Shown: positions 1-10,782, numbered from the stretch's first letter. The stretch is 64,000 nt of DNA from Trichomonas vaginalis G3 (GCF_026262505.1 NC_067205.1:27420556-27484555), one strand, 5' to 3'. Program-made: numbers and translations. The notes: generated by a model from the sequence alone, not told the origin.

Positions 1-105
1 ATTAAACTGAGTGAAGCAAAAATAAAAGAATTTAATAGAATAAATAAATTGATTGGAAGAGATGAATTTAATAAAGATGAATTTTTAAACTCAATCCAAA
101 TTTAA
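1..105 (+). CDS. 3' end of an element A gene running in from the left
   Basis: An open frame enters from the left edge and stops at 103-105. It gives 34 lysine- and glutamate-rich residues with the look of a helical C terminus. It overlaps tail to tail with the small minus-strand gene that ends at 102. Too little is visible to assign a function. Confidence 0.45.
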   Translation: MKLSEAKIKEFNRINKLIGRDEFNKDEFLNSIQI

Positions 106-266
106 TTTTTATTCCTCTTCGACAACATCTCTCTTTCCATCATTACTGCATAACCACATTTTCTCAATTTTAGTGGTTTGTTATTTTTAACATGTTCTTG
201 CATCATTTTTATCATTTCCTCCCTTGTTATGATTCGTGGTAAATTTTGAGCTTGTGGGGTATTCAT
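102..266 (-). CDS. Small basic protein of element A (54 aa)
   Basis: A 54-residue frame starts at an ATG (266-264) and ends in TAA at 102-104. The product is basic and methionine-rich, with a middle segment that looks helical. The ATG is preceded by the same A/T-rich box (ATAAATG with a T-run further upstream) found before most other genes of this element. That box is the main reason to accept a gene this short. I do not recognise the protein. Confidence 0.5.
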   Translation of the reverse strand: MNTPQAQNLPRIITREEMIKMMQEHVKNNKPLKLRKCGYAVMMEREMLSKRNKN

Positions 267-310
267 TTATGATAAAAATAAAAATTTAAATTATGCCGTT
301 CTAAAGTTTG

Positions 311-670
311 AGACAACATGACATTTTGACAACATCACAGGAGGAAGGTAGTTATGAATTATTTTTGAAGAACTGAAGGTGTCACCATGTCACCAGGTAA
401 TTTAACTCATGACATTTTGACAACACAGGAGGAAGGCAGTTATGAATTATTTTTGAAGAACTGAAGGTGTCACCATGTCACCATGTGTCACCAGGTCATT
501 TAACTTCTTTTAAAAAATGAGACAACATGACATTTTGACAACATCACAGGAGGAAGGTAGTTATGAATTATTTTTGAAGAACTGAAGGTGTCACCATGTC
601 ACCATGTCACCAGGTAATTTAACTTCTTTTAAAAAATGAGACAACATGACATTTTGACAACACAGGTACG
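311..670. repeat. Left array of ~100-bp repeats beside the primase gene
   Basis: About three and a half imperfect copies of a ~100-110 bp unit lie in tandem. Each unit contains GACAACATGACATTTTGACA, then CAGGAGGAAGG, then a GAAGAACTGAAGG block, and ends in a short run of GTCACC-type repeats. Inverted copies of the same unit occur at 3,087-3,416, so the arrays bracket the primase-helicase gene. They could be an origin, a recombination site or a regulatory array. Confidence 0.85.
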
Positions 671-706
671 AAAAAGAGGAAGGCAAAAATAAATTCCAAT
701 CATACT

Positions 707-3016
707 TTATAAAGCATCATTTACAGGTATTTCATCGTCAGTAAATGAATCCTCATTATCGTTTGGTTCAACCTGTTTATATAATCCTTTCATTTCTTCT
801 TTCAAAACATAACACCATGTTTGTTTACCATCTATTCTTACCTGTTTCCTATCACATTTATCCTTAATGCTCATTTGGAAATTCTTGTCTTTCATGTCTG
901 ATGGTTTGCAAAATAGAGCATTTTTACACGTCATACCTGCACACAATTCATCATAATGTGTATTTATCCATACATCTAAAGGATTTGTTGATAACTCGAT
1001 TAAATCTTGTTTGGCTTCAGTCATCGGAATGATTCGTACATTAAATGATGAAAGGTCATATTGCATAAAATATGTTAAAAGGTTATCATAAAATTCCTTT
1101 GTGCATGAATCCATTAAATTCTTGAAGTAATCAAATTGACCCTTGAATTTACCATTAACTCTTAAAACTACGTATCTTCTGTCTCCAACTTCAATTTTGA
1201 CAGGGTAAACGTTATTAGTTACGAAAATGAAGTTTGCAACATTCTGAGCAGTTCTTCTGGGTTGATTCTTTTCATTAATTCTAATCTCATTATCCGTTAT
1301 AATTGATTTCAAAGCGTTGAAGTTTGCGAGTCTGTCTTCACCTACATTCTTGAGTTCATTAAGTACAAGAAACATTTTATTTTCAACTACTGAGTTGAAA
1401 TTACCCGTTAGCTCACTTATTTCAGTAATGTTTTTACATGAATAACCTGCGAGAAGTTCAGAAATAATGTCTGTAAATCTGTTTTTACCTGTTCCCTGAA
1501 GTCCTTTCAAAATAATTGCTGTTTCATTCTTGATTCCAGGATGTTGAATCATTGATGCAATCCAGCCGAGAAGGTATTTATACACTTCATCGTTATTATC
1601 ACAAATGGCTTCTTTAATGAAATTCATAAACATCTCAATTTTTGAGTAATCAGGCTTTTCAAGAATGTTGTATTTATAACCCTGAAACGTTGAGAAAACA
1701 TCGGGGGAATCAGATTTAAAGCAAACACCCTTAACGGTTAATGAAGACAATTGATTTAGTAGTACATCCCATGCTGTTATGGTTTTACCTTCTTCTTTAA
1801 ATAATTTAATCATTTTGAGTGACTCTTTCATGTTTGATTGAAGAACGAATGATATTTGATTCATTTTGTCGTGTATGTTGTAATCTTTCTGAATGAAGTA
1901 TTTATTTCCACAATCTACAAAACGGATTACACGTGATAAATCCTCAATTACTTCAGAACTGTTTTTATACTGATGATTTTCAGCCTTGCGTCTAATATCT
2001 GTTATCAAAAACGAGTCATCAAGTTTGATATCAAATGTTATTTTTGGCTTACGTAATAAAGGTAAAACATATTCATCATAATATTCCTTTTGATAAAGTT
2101 TTAGAATCTTCACCAAAACAAATGGAGAAGTCATTAAATGTGCATATCTACTACGTGCTTTTTCAAAATTACTTTTTGCATTTTCTGTTAAGCTGCAGAA
2201 ATTATAAACGTTATCGTATGCTTCATTAATTAAATGATTAGGTAACGAATTAATTGCTTGAAACAGTGTGAATAATGTAACTTCTTTTTCTAAATTCATG
2301 TTTCCACCATCATTATGTACTTCAAAATCACAGATGCCATCAACTATGCTCTGGGCAAGTTTATCGTCAATGTTTACATCTTTGTTTTCATTCATTATAC
2401 TCTTTATTTCTTCGCTCTTCTGTTCAACTCTTACCTTAATATTCAAATCATTTAATATATCGTTTACTGTTCTGGTTAATGTTGAATCATAACTTCCACG
2501 AATGAATGAGTATGTATTGATTGGTTCTGATGCATTCTTGCGAACTCTTGAATCAGCCATAACTACTAATGAACGCTTTGAATCATCAATAGAAGTCATT
2601 ATGTCAATATCATAATCATTGCAGGAATAACATTTAATCATTCTGTTCGAAACTGCATAGAAGAAATTAGTGTTGCAATAAATGTGAAGACCTCCTGAAG
2701 CGGTTTTAACGATAACATCTTTATCCGAAAGTTTTGATAAAATGTCTTTTCTAACTGTTTCTTTAAGTTCATCATTGTATGATTTATTGATATCAACATC
2801 TATAATCGTTAAATTTGAAATTTTATTTACTAATAAAGCTGTACCAGTTTTCCTTCCTCTTCCTCCATCATGTTTGAGGTAGTTATGTAAATCAATCTTG
2901 TTTTCACCAATTCTTTCGTTGAGGGTTTTAGTTTCTGTCACAACTAATTCCTCAGCTAATGAATCAATAACTTGTTCATCAGAAACGATATAGTTGTTGT
3001 TGTTTGTTGCTGTCAT
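707..3016 (-). CDS. Primase-SF3 helicase replication protein of element A
   Basis: This 769-aa protein has two recognisable parts. Residues about 50-180 look like an archaeo-eukaryotic primase (prim-pol) domain: an IDVD acidic pair, then SGGLHIY, the usual motif with catalytic His. Residues about 470-640 form a superfamily 3 helicase: Walker A GLQGTGKNR, Walker B-like FLVLNEL and motif C FIFVTNN. Such fusions start and unwind DNA at the origin of many eukaryotic DNA viruses and Polinton-like elements. The ATG at 3,016 is preceded by the element's promoter-like box, and both sides of the gene carry inverted repeat arrays. It looks whole. The poxvirus D5-like family assignment rests on motif reading only. 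Confidence 0.85.
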   Translation of the reverse strand: MTATNNNNYIVSDEQVIDSLAEELVVTETKTLNERIGENKIDLHNYLKHDGGRGRKTGTALLVNKISNLTIIDVDINKSYNDELKETVRKDILSKLSDKDVIVKTASGGLHIYCNTNFFYAVSNRMIKCYSCNDYDIDIMTSIDDSKRSLVVMADSRVRKNASEPINTYSFIRGSYDSTLTRTVNDILNDLNIKVRVEQKSEEIKSIMNENKDVNIDDKLAQSIVDGICDFEVHNDGGNMNLEKEVTLFTLFQAINSLPNHLINEAYDNVYNFCSLTENAKSNFEKARSRYAHLMTSPFVLVKILKLYQKEYYDEYVLPLLRKPKITFDIKLDDSFLITDIRRKAENHQYKNSSEVIEDLSRVIRFVDCGNKYFIQKDYNIHDKMNQISFVLQSNMKESLKMIKLFKEEGKTITAWDVLLNQLSSLTVKGVCFKSDSPDVFSTFQGYKYNILEKPDYSKIEMFMNFIKEAICDNNDEVYKYLLGWIASMIQHPGIKNETAIILKGLQGTGKNRFTDIISELLAGYSCKNITEISELTGNFNSVVENKMFLVLNELKNVGEDRLANFNALKSIITDNEIRINEKNQPRRTAQNVANFIFVTNNVYPVKIEVGDRRYVVLRVNGKFKGQFDYFKNLMDSCTKEFYDNLLTYFMQYDLSSFNVRIIPMTEAKQDLIELSTNPLDVWINTHYDELCAGMTCKNALFCKPSDMKDKNFQMSIKDKCDRKQVRIDGKQTWCYVLKEEMKGLYKQVEPNDNEDSFTDDEIPVNDAL

Positions 3017-3086
3017 TTATATAGGAATAAAAAAATAAAAATAATTTTAAAACTAACTTTATTTTTGGGCTGCATCAAATTTTCGT

Positions 3087-3416
3087 AAATGTTGTCAAAA
3101 TGTCATGTTGTCTCATTTTTTAAAAGAAGTTAAATGACCTGGTGACACATGGTGACCTGGTGACACCTTCAGTTCTTCAAAAATAATTAATTATTGAATG
3201 ACCTGTGTTGTTGTCTAAATGTCATGAGTTAAATAACCGAGTGACATGGTGACACCTTCAGTTCTTCAAAAATAATTCATAACTACCTTCCTCCTGTGAT
3301 GTTGTCAAAATGTCATGTTGTCTCATTTTTTCAGAGAAGTTAAATGACCTGGTGACACATGGTGACCTGGTGACACCTTCAGTTCTTCAAAAATAATTAA
3401 TTATTGAATGACCTGA
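3087..3416. repeat. Right array, inverted copies of the 311-670 repeats
   Basis: About three units matching the left array in inverted orientation: GTTGTCAAAATGTCATGTTG, then a tract of GTGACC/GTGACA steps, then CCTTCAGTTCTTCAAAAAT. It sits just upstream of the primase gene start, so it may hold its promoter or an origin as well as forming a large inverted repeat with the left array. Confidence 0.85.
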
Positions 3417-3514
3417 AAACATTAACGTAACCATTAACGTAACCATTTATTTCTGCAGTTCATCCATTACTTCATTACCTAATTAATTACAGACATAAAA
3501 TATATTTAGTTCAT

Positions 3515-4825
3515 TCATTGAACTCTATACCATGCGTAAACTGTCATAAATGGCGGCATGTAATCTTTACTTTGCCCCGTTGTTTGTGTATATCCTGAAA
3601 CGCGATGTGTATGGTTTCCTCCTCCCTCAGTGTTACTCCAGTAACAATCTATAGCAAACTTAACGTTGTCTTTAACATCATATCCTTTACCTTTTATCAT
3701 TGCTGACCAATCCCAATATCTATGCTTATGCCAACCCGCTTGAGATGTACTTAAATCTATGTAGTGACTATGTGCAGGTAAATTTTCACCTGAAATCGTT
3801 TTACTTCCTCCTGTTTCCTTTGAAGAGTTTGCACAATACAAAAACCTGTCAACTATTTGTTCCCACGTACCGAAACCCAGAACTGTTGCTGGATTTGTTG
3901 AGTTCATTGACGTATAAATAGAGCCTATAGGATATAATGTTTGAAGTATTTCTGTCTTTAATGTTTGAAGCTCTTTTTTGTCTGCTTTCTTGTCATATAA
4001 ATCTTGAGCAGTGAATTTAATATTATGTTCATCCTTCATGACATAAACATCTTTACATCTAATGTTTCTCATCGTCGTTATGTCGTCATCCGATGTTAAA
4101 CCTTGTGGAAAGTTAGGAGGTTTACAATATATTGCATCCCCACCAGTTTCTTCAACCGTTCCTTCAATACTTTCTATAGCAACAGTTGTAAAACTTGTAT
4201 GTGTATGAGTCTTATTTGCTTTCTTCTCTAACTCATCGTTAACATAAGTTTTATCTGCTTTAAGGTCTAAACATCCTGAAACCCATCCTGTATCGGCTTT
4301 AGTTTTTAAAATCTTCGATGTCCATTCATGGTACCAGTCAACCCTTTCTTTCATTTCATTATCTTTTTCATTAACATATTCCTTATCTGCCTTCTTCATT
4401 AATTCACTAGCCACAAGTCCCTTATCTGCTTTCTCCTCTAACTCACTATCCACGTATTCCTTATCTGCTTTCTTCATTATGTCATTTAGGAAACCTTTTA
4501 TGAATTCCTCATTTAAATTAAATCTTCCAATCTTCAAAACTTTAGGAAATGCATTTAATGCGTAATATCTTTGTTCTTCTGGTGGAATTGATGTTATATC
4601 ATCCGTTATTCCTTTAATTTTTGAATTCATAAATAAAATTTCTTTTATATTTGATATCACTGCACCACCTTTGCAAACGAATTCGAAATGGTCATTTTTC
4701 AATACTATCTCCAAATCTCCATATTTCAACATTTGCGTTTGTTCTGCCGTCTTTGAATTATATGCATATATGGCGTATGTAATGGTCTGTGCCTTAAGTT
4801 GTTGTGGTTGCTGTTGTTTAATCAT
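3515..4825 (-). CDS. Tail-fibre-like protein with phage collar-type C-terminal domain
   Basis: 436 aa, starting at ATG 4,825. The middle (about residues 120-290) has repeated steps of the type ADKEYV...LEKKADK, typical of the trimeric rod of phage and virus fibres. Around residues 300-330 the stretch LYPIGSIYTSMNSTNPATV followed by GFGTWEQI matches the short collar/tip domain of phage tail fibres. The C terminus has histidine pairs (HSHY, HKHRYW, NHTHR) as in metal-binding fibre tips. The likely role is host attachment on the particle surface. This domain is unexpected beside eukaryotic-type capsid genes, but the promoter-like box before the ATG and the compact spacing place it in element A. 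Confidence 0.75.
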   Translation of the reverse strand: MIKQQQPQQLKAQTITYAIYAYNSKTAEQTQMLKYGDLEIVLKNDHFEFVCKGGAVISNIKEILFMNSKIKGITDDITSIPPEEQRYYALNAFPKVLKIGRFNLNEEFIKGFLNDIMKKADKEYVDSELEEKADKGLVASELMKKADKEYVNEKDNEMKERVDWYHEWTSKILKTKADTGWVSGCLDLKADKTYVNDELEKKANKTHTHTSFTTVAIESIEGTVEETGGDAIYCKPPNFPQGLTSDDDITTMRNIRCKDVYVMKDEHNIKFTAQDLYDKKADKKELQTLKTEILQTLYPIGSIYTSMNSTNPATVLGFGTWEQIVDRFLYCANSSKETGGSKTISGENLPAHSHYIDLSTSQAGWHKHRYWDWSAMIKGKGYDVKDNVKFAIDCYWSNTEGGGNHTHRVSGYTQTTGQSKDYMPPFMTVYAWYRVQ

Positions 4826-4849
4826 TTATTATGATTTAAAAATAAATAT

Positions 4850-6290
4850 TTAATCCGTTATCTCATCACCTATTTTTTCTATTTGAAATTGCCATAATAT
4901 TTCATTCATGAATTCTAAATCACAATCAAATAGGTCGGTTATTCTAAATTTAATATTTGATAAATCTTTTGAATGAAGAATAAATGAATTCCCGGATAAT
5001 TGAAACGGATATGATAAAGAAAATATGTTTAAGTTGATGGATAAAATGTTTTGTATTGATGGGTAAGAGTTAGGGTCTAATGTTTGATGTGAAAATCTCA
5101 TTGGGGTATTAACTTTATCACATTTGATTAAAATGAAATTGGAACCAGTGTCAGAATACAAAACATCCCCAACATCTTTTTCAAAATTTAATATCCCCAA
5201 CAATGAACGAAGATGAGGGGTACAAAATTTAATTTTCAGCGGGAATTTAATAAGGTTATTTATTTCATCAAGTTCAAAAGTTTATCAGGTTTTGATTTAA
5301 AATTTTCTTCATACCATATGATAAATGATTCATTTAAATAACTTAAAATCATGTTAATATCCCATTTCGTTATCACATTATTTATATACATATCATATGT
5401 TTTTTCAAGGTCATCTTTAATAAATTATATAATCTGAAGGTCTAAAAGAATGGGATTAAATTTACCACTCACAGAAACGAGAGTAACATTATAAATTCCA
5501 CTAACTGTTAAATTTAATTCACAGCTATTATTCGAAATAATATTGATAATTGACATTTTTTATTACGATTAAAAATATGGTAAAGCGTTATTTTCCAGTG
5601 ATAAATAAAACTAGAATAAGATTACCTCAAGAATTCATAAATTCAACGAATAAGAAATTCATTCATGTTATAAATTTTAGTGTTTTCAGAAAATATGAGT
5701 CAATGTCATATTCATCATCGGGTTATATTTCACTTCATTCAAATTTAGTTCAATCAAACCCATATAATGACCATTTCATAAGATTTTCAGATGGTATTAA
5801 AAATGTAATTGATAGATTAAAATATGAACAGATTGACAATATCGAATTTTTTTGAATTTTGGTTTAAATATCCTGATGGAAAAAAGATTGAAGTTAAAGA
5901 TAAAGCTGATACTATAACAAAAACATTACAATGACCGATCCAGATAGTGGGGAACAAAAAGAAATAAAACAAACGATAGAAACTGGTGAAAGGTCAATTA
6001 TTATTGATTATGATTCAAAGGATTATTATTCAATAATGTTAATGCTTGAATATTAATAGCCTTAACAAAGAATTTTTCAAGTGATATTTTATATTCAAAC
6101 TATTTTATTATAAATATCATTATAGTTAAATGAAGTTCAGTTGTTGTTCCGTTCTTTGATATCTTAATTGTGCTAATATCCTTTATAGGATTTATTTTTG
6201 CAACTGTTCCGCAGCATGAAACCTCATCATCTATGAAAAATTGAATCTTAACGTCTGAATCCTGAACATCACAAAGAATGGCGATAATGT
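4850..6290. pseudogene. Block of small, partly broken element A genes
   Basis: This stretch holds short frames on both strands, including one on the minus strand (4,850-5,203) and one on the plus strand (5,550-5,855), with related low-complexity coding-like sequence between them. They belong to element A by position and composition. I recognise none of the products. The block as a whole looks broken, with perhaps two or three breaks. Confidence 0.45.
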
Positions 6291-6411
6291 GAATTAATGA
6301 TTCATAAGGTAAATAATTAAACCGGATTGATCAATTAAATTTATTATTGAATCATAATTATTAATTATTATATCACGGTAAATTTTCATTAATTCAGAAT
6401 TAATGTCTATT

Positions 6412-6726
6412 TTATAGTATTGCGACTGTAATCGTAGATTCCTGAGTTCTCGATGTTTGATGAAAGAGGTGGGGGTATGTTGGATATGTGGGGATTTCAA
6501 CGGGTTCTTTACCGGGTTCAGATAAAATGATTGGGTCTCCATTCTCCTCATTCTTTGGTAAGTCACGAGTTAATAAATTTGGTTGAGTTGCTGACTTTGT
6601 TAATTCAGGGCTAACATTAACTTTAACATTTTGAATAATTCGTGATTTATCATCATTTACGTTATAACCAACCGTAATCTCTGCTTTTGCGTTAGTGTTC
6701 TTTTGACTTGTGAAATGTCTTCTCAT
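6412..6726 (-). CDS. Unrecognised element A protein (104 aa)
   Basis: The frame starts at ATG 6,726, with the element's box (ATAAATG preceded by A/T-only sequence) immediately upstream. The N-terminal half looks like a beta-rich segment and the second half is proline-rich and probably disordered. No family is recognised. It precedes the next gene upstream by about 80 bases, in keeping with the tight packing of the cluster. Confidence 0.4.
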   Translation of the reverse strand: MRRHFTSQKNTNAKAEITVGYNVNDDKSRIIQNVKVNVSPELTKSATQPNLLTRDLPKNEENGDPIILSEPGKEPVEIPTYPTYPHLFHQTSRTQESTITVAIL

Positions 6727-6809
6727 TTATAATTGAATAAAAAAAGAAAAATATATTTAAAGTTTTATTTAGTTGTTACGGTAATATCCCAAGGTTCATC
6801 ATTGTTTGC

Positions 6810-7709
6810 TTATACTTTCTTTGTAACTGCACCAATTATGTTATTGATATTGCTTTGAGTTTCTTCCAGTCTTATTTTATCATTTACAATATCTTTAATC
6901 ATTTCATTACATGCATTCTTAAAACCATCTGATTTTTCTAATTTACGTCTATCACTTTCTTTAATTAAATCAAAGTTATAACCTTGTTGAGAATAAAGTG
7001 GTTTCTTTATCAATTCCTTGAACGCTTCTGAAAGTGAAGATGAAGAAATTCTTGCCACTTGAATTGGTTTAAATTCTGCTTTCATTGCTTCTTTCTGTTC
7101 ATTGAACACTGGATCGAATAAAGCAACTTTAAAGAATTTCTTAGCTGGAATTTCAGGTCTCAAATTTGTATATTGACCATCAAACTGATTAACATATCGT
7201 GGTAATCCATCCGGTCCCTCTTCAATAGCGTTTAATTCTTCATTGAAATAAGAATATGGATTATGACGGTATGAATTAATTGGACCATGTTCACCTTCTC
7301 CAATGTATTGTTTAACAGCTTTTCCATTTTCATCAAATTGCATAGGATAACATTCATTATATGCTTTACGTTTAGGATAATCAGATATAGTTAATTTATA
7401 CCCATTTATGACTTTAATATTACCTTGACCATCAGTAACGAAAACTTCATTTATACCATCAGGTTTTCCATTTGGTCCTGTAATGTCTGCTTCGTGTGCT
7501 TCCCAATTTGGACCATGACGTTTGGCATATGCTTGAGCTTCTGGTAATGTTAAAACATTTCTCATTTGTTTAACATCTTTTTGAAGACCAGCAACAATAT
7601 GAACTAATTCTTTCATTCCGTCTGGAACTTTCATAGTTCTATTATATGCACCCCTTTTGTTTGTCCCTTGTTTTAATGGAACCTGTAGAAGATTTGCTAT
7701 TTCTGTCAT
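6810..7709 (-). CDS. Unrecognised 299-aa element A protein, possible structural protein
   Basis: A whole-looking frame from ATG 7,709 to the stop at 6,810. It begins with a basic segment (residues 15-30), has a predicted helical stretch around residues 30-60, a long polar middle and a helical C terminus. No catalytic motif is visible. It sits between the packaging ATPase and other virion-type genes, so a structural or morphogenesis role is a fair guess, but only from position. The promoter-like box precedes the start. Confidence 0.5.
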   Translation of the reverse strand: MTEIANLLQVPLKQGTNKRGAYNRTMKVPDGMKELVHIVAGLQKDVKQMRNVLTLPEAQAYAKRHGPNWEAHEADITGPNGKPDGINEVFVTDGQGNIKVINGYKLTISDYPKRKAYNECYPMQFDENGKAVKQYIGEGEHGPINSYRHNPYSYFNEELNAIEEGPDGLPRYVNQFDGQYTNLRPEIPAKKFFKVALFDPVFNEQKEAMKAEFKPIQVARISSSSLSEAFKELIKKPLYSQQGYNFDLIKESDRRKLEKSDGFKNACNEMIKDIVNDKIRLEETQSNINNIIGAVTKKV

Positions 7710-7749
7710 GTTTAATTATAAATAAAAAATAAAAATTAATTATAAAAAG

Positions 7750-8511
7750 TTAATCAAATTTAACACCTCCTTTATTTAAATCAACTATTATTTTTCCATG
7801 TTCACCTAATTGCTGATATTGTGTGTAAAGTTCATTAATGCTCATTGGTAAATTCACTTGATAAAGCATAACGTTCAACTGTTGACGACTAAACCCACTG
7901 AAAATGAAAAGGGTTGATAGATTTGATTTAATGTTTGTGCTTAATGCTTTGAAGTATTGAACAGCCATGAAGAATGAACACTGAATGTGTCGACATTGAG
8001 TTAATAACTGATTAAAATATGATTTCTCATTAGTTATTAGTTTTGATTTCACTGCATCATCTAGAAAAATTAGTGAATGCAAAAATTCTCTATCAAAATT
8101 TGAAATAGAAAGTGTTTCAAATAATTCATCCCGTTGTTTATCAATAATTTTATCCTCTAATCCTTGCTTCTTGATTGTATTATATAATTCTTTATACATT
8201 AAAAAGTTTTTTAAATAATCTTCTGCTTCTTCTTGTGATAAATAAATAATTGGAATTTTGATTAAATGCTTTAAAGATTCAAATGTATTATCTGAAGGTG
8301 AACCTGAACGGTTGATATAAATTAACACATGTGAATGGGGGGAAGTGTTAGCAATAATGATAATTTGTTTTAATATCGTTAACGTTTTACCTTTATTTTG
8401 TTTACCAATTGCTGCAGTGATTGAATTTAAGTAACATTCAGAATATGGAATTTTCATTAATTTTTCCTTAGATAGAGCATTTCTATTATCACTCAATGCT
8501 TCATTAATCAT
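7750..8511 (-). CDS. A32-type genome-packaging ATPase of element A
   Basis: 253 aa. Walker A is visible as GKQNKGKT near residues 35-45. Walker B is LIFLDDAVKSK near residues 145-155. It is followed by a Q...NIK...IFSGFSR segment typical of Polinton/NCLDV packaging ATPases. Such enzymes pump the DNA genome into preformed capsids. The same GFSR-containing segment occurs in the packaging ATPase of element B (62,278-63,165), so the two are homologous although clearly diverged. The gene lies between structural-type genes, as in related elements. Confidence 0.8.
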   Translation of the reverse strand: MINEALSDNRNALSKEKLMKIPYSECYLNSITAAIGKQNKGKTLTILKQIIIIANTSPHSHVLIYINRSGSPSDNTFESLKHLIKIPIIYLSQEEAEDYLKNFLMYKELYNTIKKQGLEDKIIDKQRDELFETLSISNFDREFLHSLIFLDDAVKSKLITNEKSYFNQLLTQCRHIQCSFFMAVQYFKALSTNIKSNLSTLFIFSGFSRQQLNVMLYQVNLPMSINELYTQYQQLGEHGKIIVDLNKGGVKFD

Positions 8512-8600
8512 ATCATCTACGTATGTATTATATACTCCCGCTAATTCTTCATAAGGGTGAATGAATTTAAATCCATTTAATCAAAAATAAATTTATAATT

Positions 8601-10237
8601 TTATACATTTCTATTCATCAATATTTCATCATATGAACTTCTATACTGCGGTGGTGTACCTGTTGGATGATATTTCAAACCTTCATCCGGTGTCCATGTC
8701 CAATATGTAGTCCTAGTAAACCAAACCTGAGGAGGATTTGTCACTTTTGAACAGTAAGTGTCATTTTCACCCTGAATGATTGGATAAGCTTTCACTTGTA
8801 CTGTAACTTGTGAGTTGAAAGTTTCTAATCCATCAAAGAATATACCCGCTCCATCACGTTGAACTGGAATAGTGCATAAGAATGAAGTTTGGTCTTTCCA
8901 TGTTCTAGCTAATGGCGTGCCATTATCATCATTCAGTGGTCTAGTTAATGAGTCCTCGTATTCTTCTGTGCATTCATTCACTCCATCTAAATCAGAAGCT
9001 TGAAGCATACGTGTAAAGAATATGTCACCCACTGTGGTCATCGCTTGATCGGGGAAGTTTCTGGAATCTATAGTGACCTGAAGACCTCGAAGCATTGGAT
9101 TTTCTAAAACTGTTCTTTGCATTGCATTCTTCGGAAATGTAACACAACATCTGTAACATTATGAAGAGCGTATGAGAAATCTGAGCTGATACCTTCAGGA
9201 GTGATGCAACCTCCATTTAGTGAACGAACGTCAATATGTTGAGCTGGAATCATGAATGGATCTTCCTTACTAATAAACGTGGTATTGCTTTAACTGATTC
9301 TTCAATTAAACCGTATCCTGGTGTAATGCATTTATCCTCTAAAACTTCCATCTTTGTGCATGAAATAATAACGTCTCAACTGTTGCGTCAGCAGATGTAG
9401 CGGCTAAGCTTGTAATTAATTTGGCAGGAAGTCCGATTTGTTGGAATTTGCGATCATATTTATAAACATGATTCATAATCTTTTCATAATTTTCATCAGT
9501 TATCTTTTCATAAACGTAATTTTGTAAATCAGCAACTCTTAACGGGTCAACCTGACAAAATACTAAAGTATCCCTGAAAACATAATATTTAAGAATGATT
9601 TCACCAAATGATTTAGGATAATCATCGAACGCCTGAAATGCTAACAAATCATTTACCGGAATAATCATATCAAAAGTGATATCAACTTCTTCATTTGCTT
9701 TCTTGAAAACTTCTGAAGGGTCAATATATTTACCACATACTGAGTTATCATATTTTTGAACATTATTATATAACGAATGAACAAACTTTTTAACTTTCCT
9801 TTCTGATTTTGGTTTATATGTTGCAAATGCGAAAGATTCACGGGCGCAATCCATTGAAGATAACCGGCATCACCTCTTTCGGTTTCTACTTCTAATTGTT
9901 TAAAGCTTTGATTTGATGATTTGTAACCAACGAATAAACGCATGCATTTAAAAGCGGCATCACATGTGAAAGCTTTATTTGAAACTAGAGTTGCTTTAAC
10001 TTTGCGTTTAATATATGTGTCACCTAATTGGTTCACATCATGAGCTGGGTTTGTAATTCTTAAATGAGTTTGTTTATCATCAAAATATGGAGTATCAGAG
10101 TCATAGCATGAACTTTCAAGTTCTCTATAATATCTTCTTCCATCATTCTTTGCGAATATTTCATTTATCTTTTCGAATGAATGAAACACATTTCCATTAA
10201 TCGGTTTGGTGTTTGGCACTAAATAGTTAGTCGTCAT
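8601..10237 (-). pseudogene. Capsid-like region of element A, broken
   Basis: This region, about 540 codons long if read as one gene, is rich in beta-strand-like segments with aromatic and proline-glycine turns, the size and texture of a double jelly-roll major capsid protein. Its place next to the packaging ATPase and an amphipathic minor-capsid-like peptide supports the call. It is broken, with about two breaks. The 5' end carries the element's promoter-like box. The capsid assignment is an inference from size, composition and neighbours, not from a recognised motif. Confidence 0.5.
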
Positions 10238-10306
10238 TTATTAATAAATAAAAAATCAAAATTAAAAGATGAAAATGAATTTTTAATTTTAATGAAATAA
10301 TCAACT

Positions 10307-10378
10307 ATGGCTGCAGGATTCTTTAAGAAACTGTGGGATAAAGTAAAAAGAGGAGCGCATAAGTTTGGGAAACAATGA
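10307..10378 (+). CDS. Short amphipathic peptide of element A (23 aa)
   Basis: A 23-residue frame whose first eleven residues, MAAGFFKKLWD, are identical to the start of the minor-capsid-like protein at 10,546-10,782 on the other strand. The rest is basic. It may be a duplicated remnant or a tiny amphipathic peptide. It lies in the short gap between the capsid-like region and its longer relative. Confidence 0.35.
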   Translation: MAAGFFKKLWDKVKRGAHKFGKQ

Positions 10379-10545
10379 AGAAAGGAGCAAATTGGATATT
10401 TAAGAATAAAGAAGCAATTAGTGACGTTGCTGAATCAATAACGCCAAAAGCTGCCCCAATAAGAGAAATTTTAAATAAAGGAGAAAAAGTTTATCAAAGA
10501 CTACAACCGATACTAAGATAAAAATAATATTTATTTATTTTTCCA

Positions 10546-10782
10546 CTATCTACCCCCTATTTTATTAAGTATTCCTTCAGCAATTCCACCAACTGCGTTA
10601 CCTGCTTGTGCTCCCATCGCCGGATTACCTGCTTTTGTACCTAATACTCCACCTATGATAGTTCCTGCCGTTTTCGCTACTGGTGCCAAAAAGTTTGCAA
10701 CGGGTTTAATAACCTTTTTATAAACCCAACCTGCAGCTTTCTTAATTCCATCCCATAATTTTTTAAAGAATCCTGCCGCCAT
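10546..10782 (-). CDS. Amphipathic minor-capsid-like protein (78 aa)
   Basis: The product begins with an amphipathic basic helix (FFKKLWDGIKKAAGWVYKK) and continues into a glycine/alanine-rich segment with small residues, ending in Arg. Short proteins of this kind, resembling adenovirus pVI/pX-type or membrane-active minor capsid peptides, are common next to capsid genes in Polinton-like elements. Its role is inferred from composition and position. An abbreviated copy of the N terminus lies on the opposite strand at 10,307. Confidence 0.55.
   Translation of the reverse strand: MAAGFFKKLWDGIKKAAGWVYKKVIKPVANFLAPVAKTAGTIIGGVLGTKAGNPAMGAQAGNAVGGIAEGILNKIGGR

Noticed and set aside
3515-4825. Phage contamination of the assembly
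   Set aside because: The fibre-like gene has the same AT-rich composition and start box as its neighbours and lies inside a continuous element.
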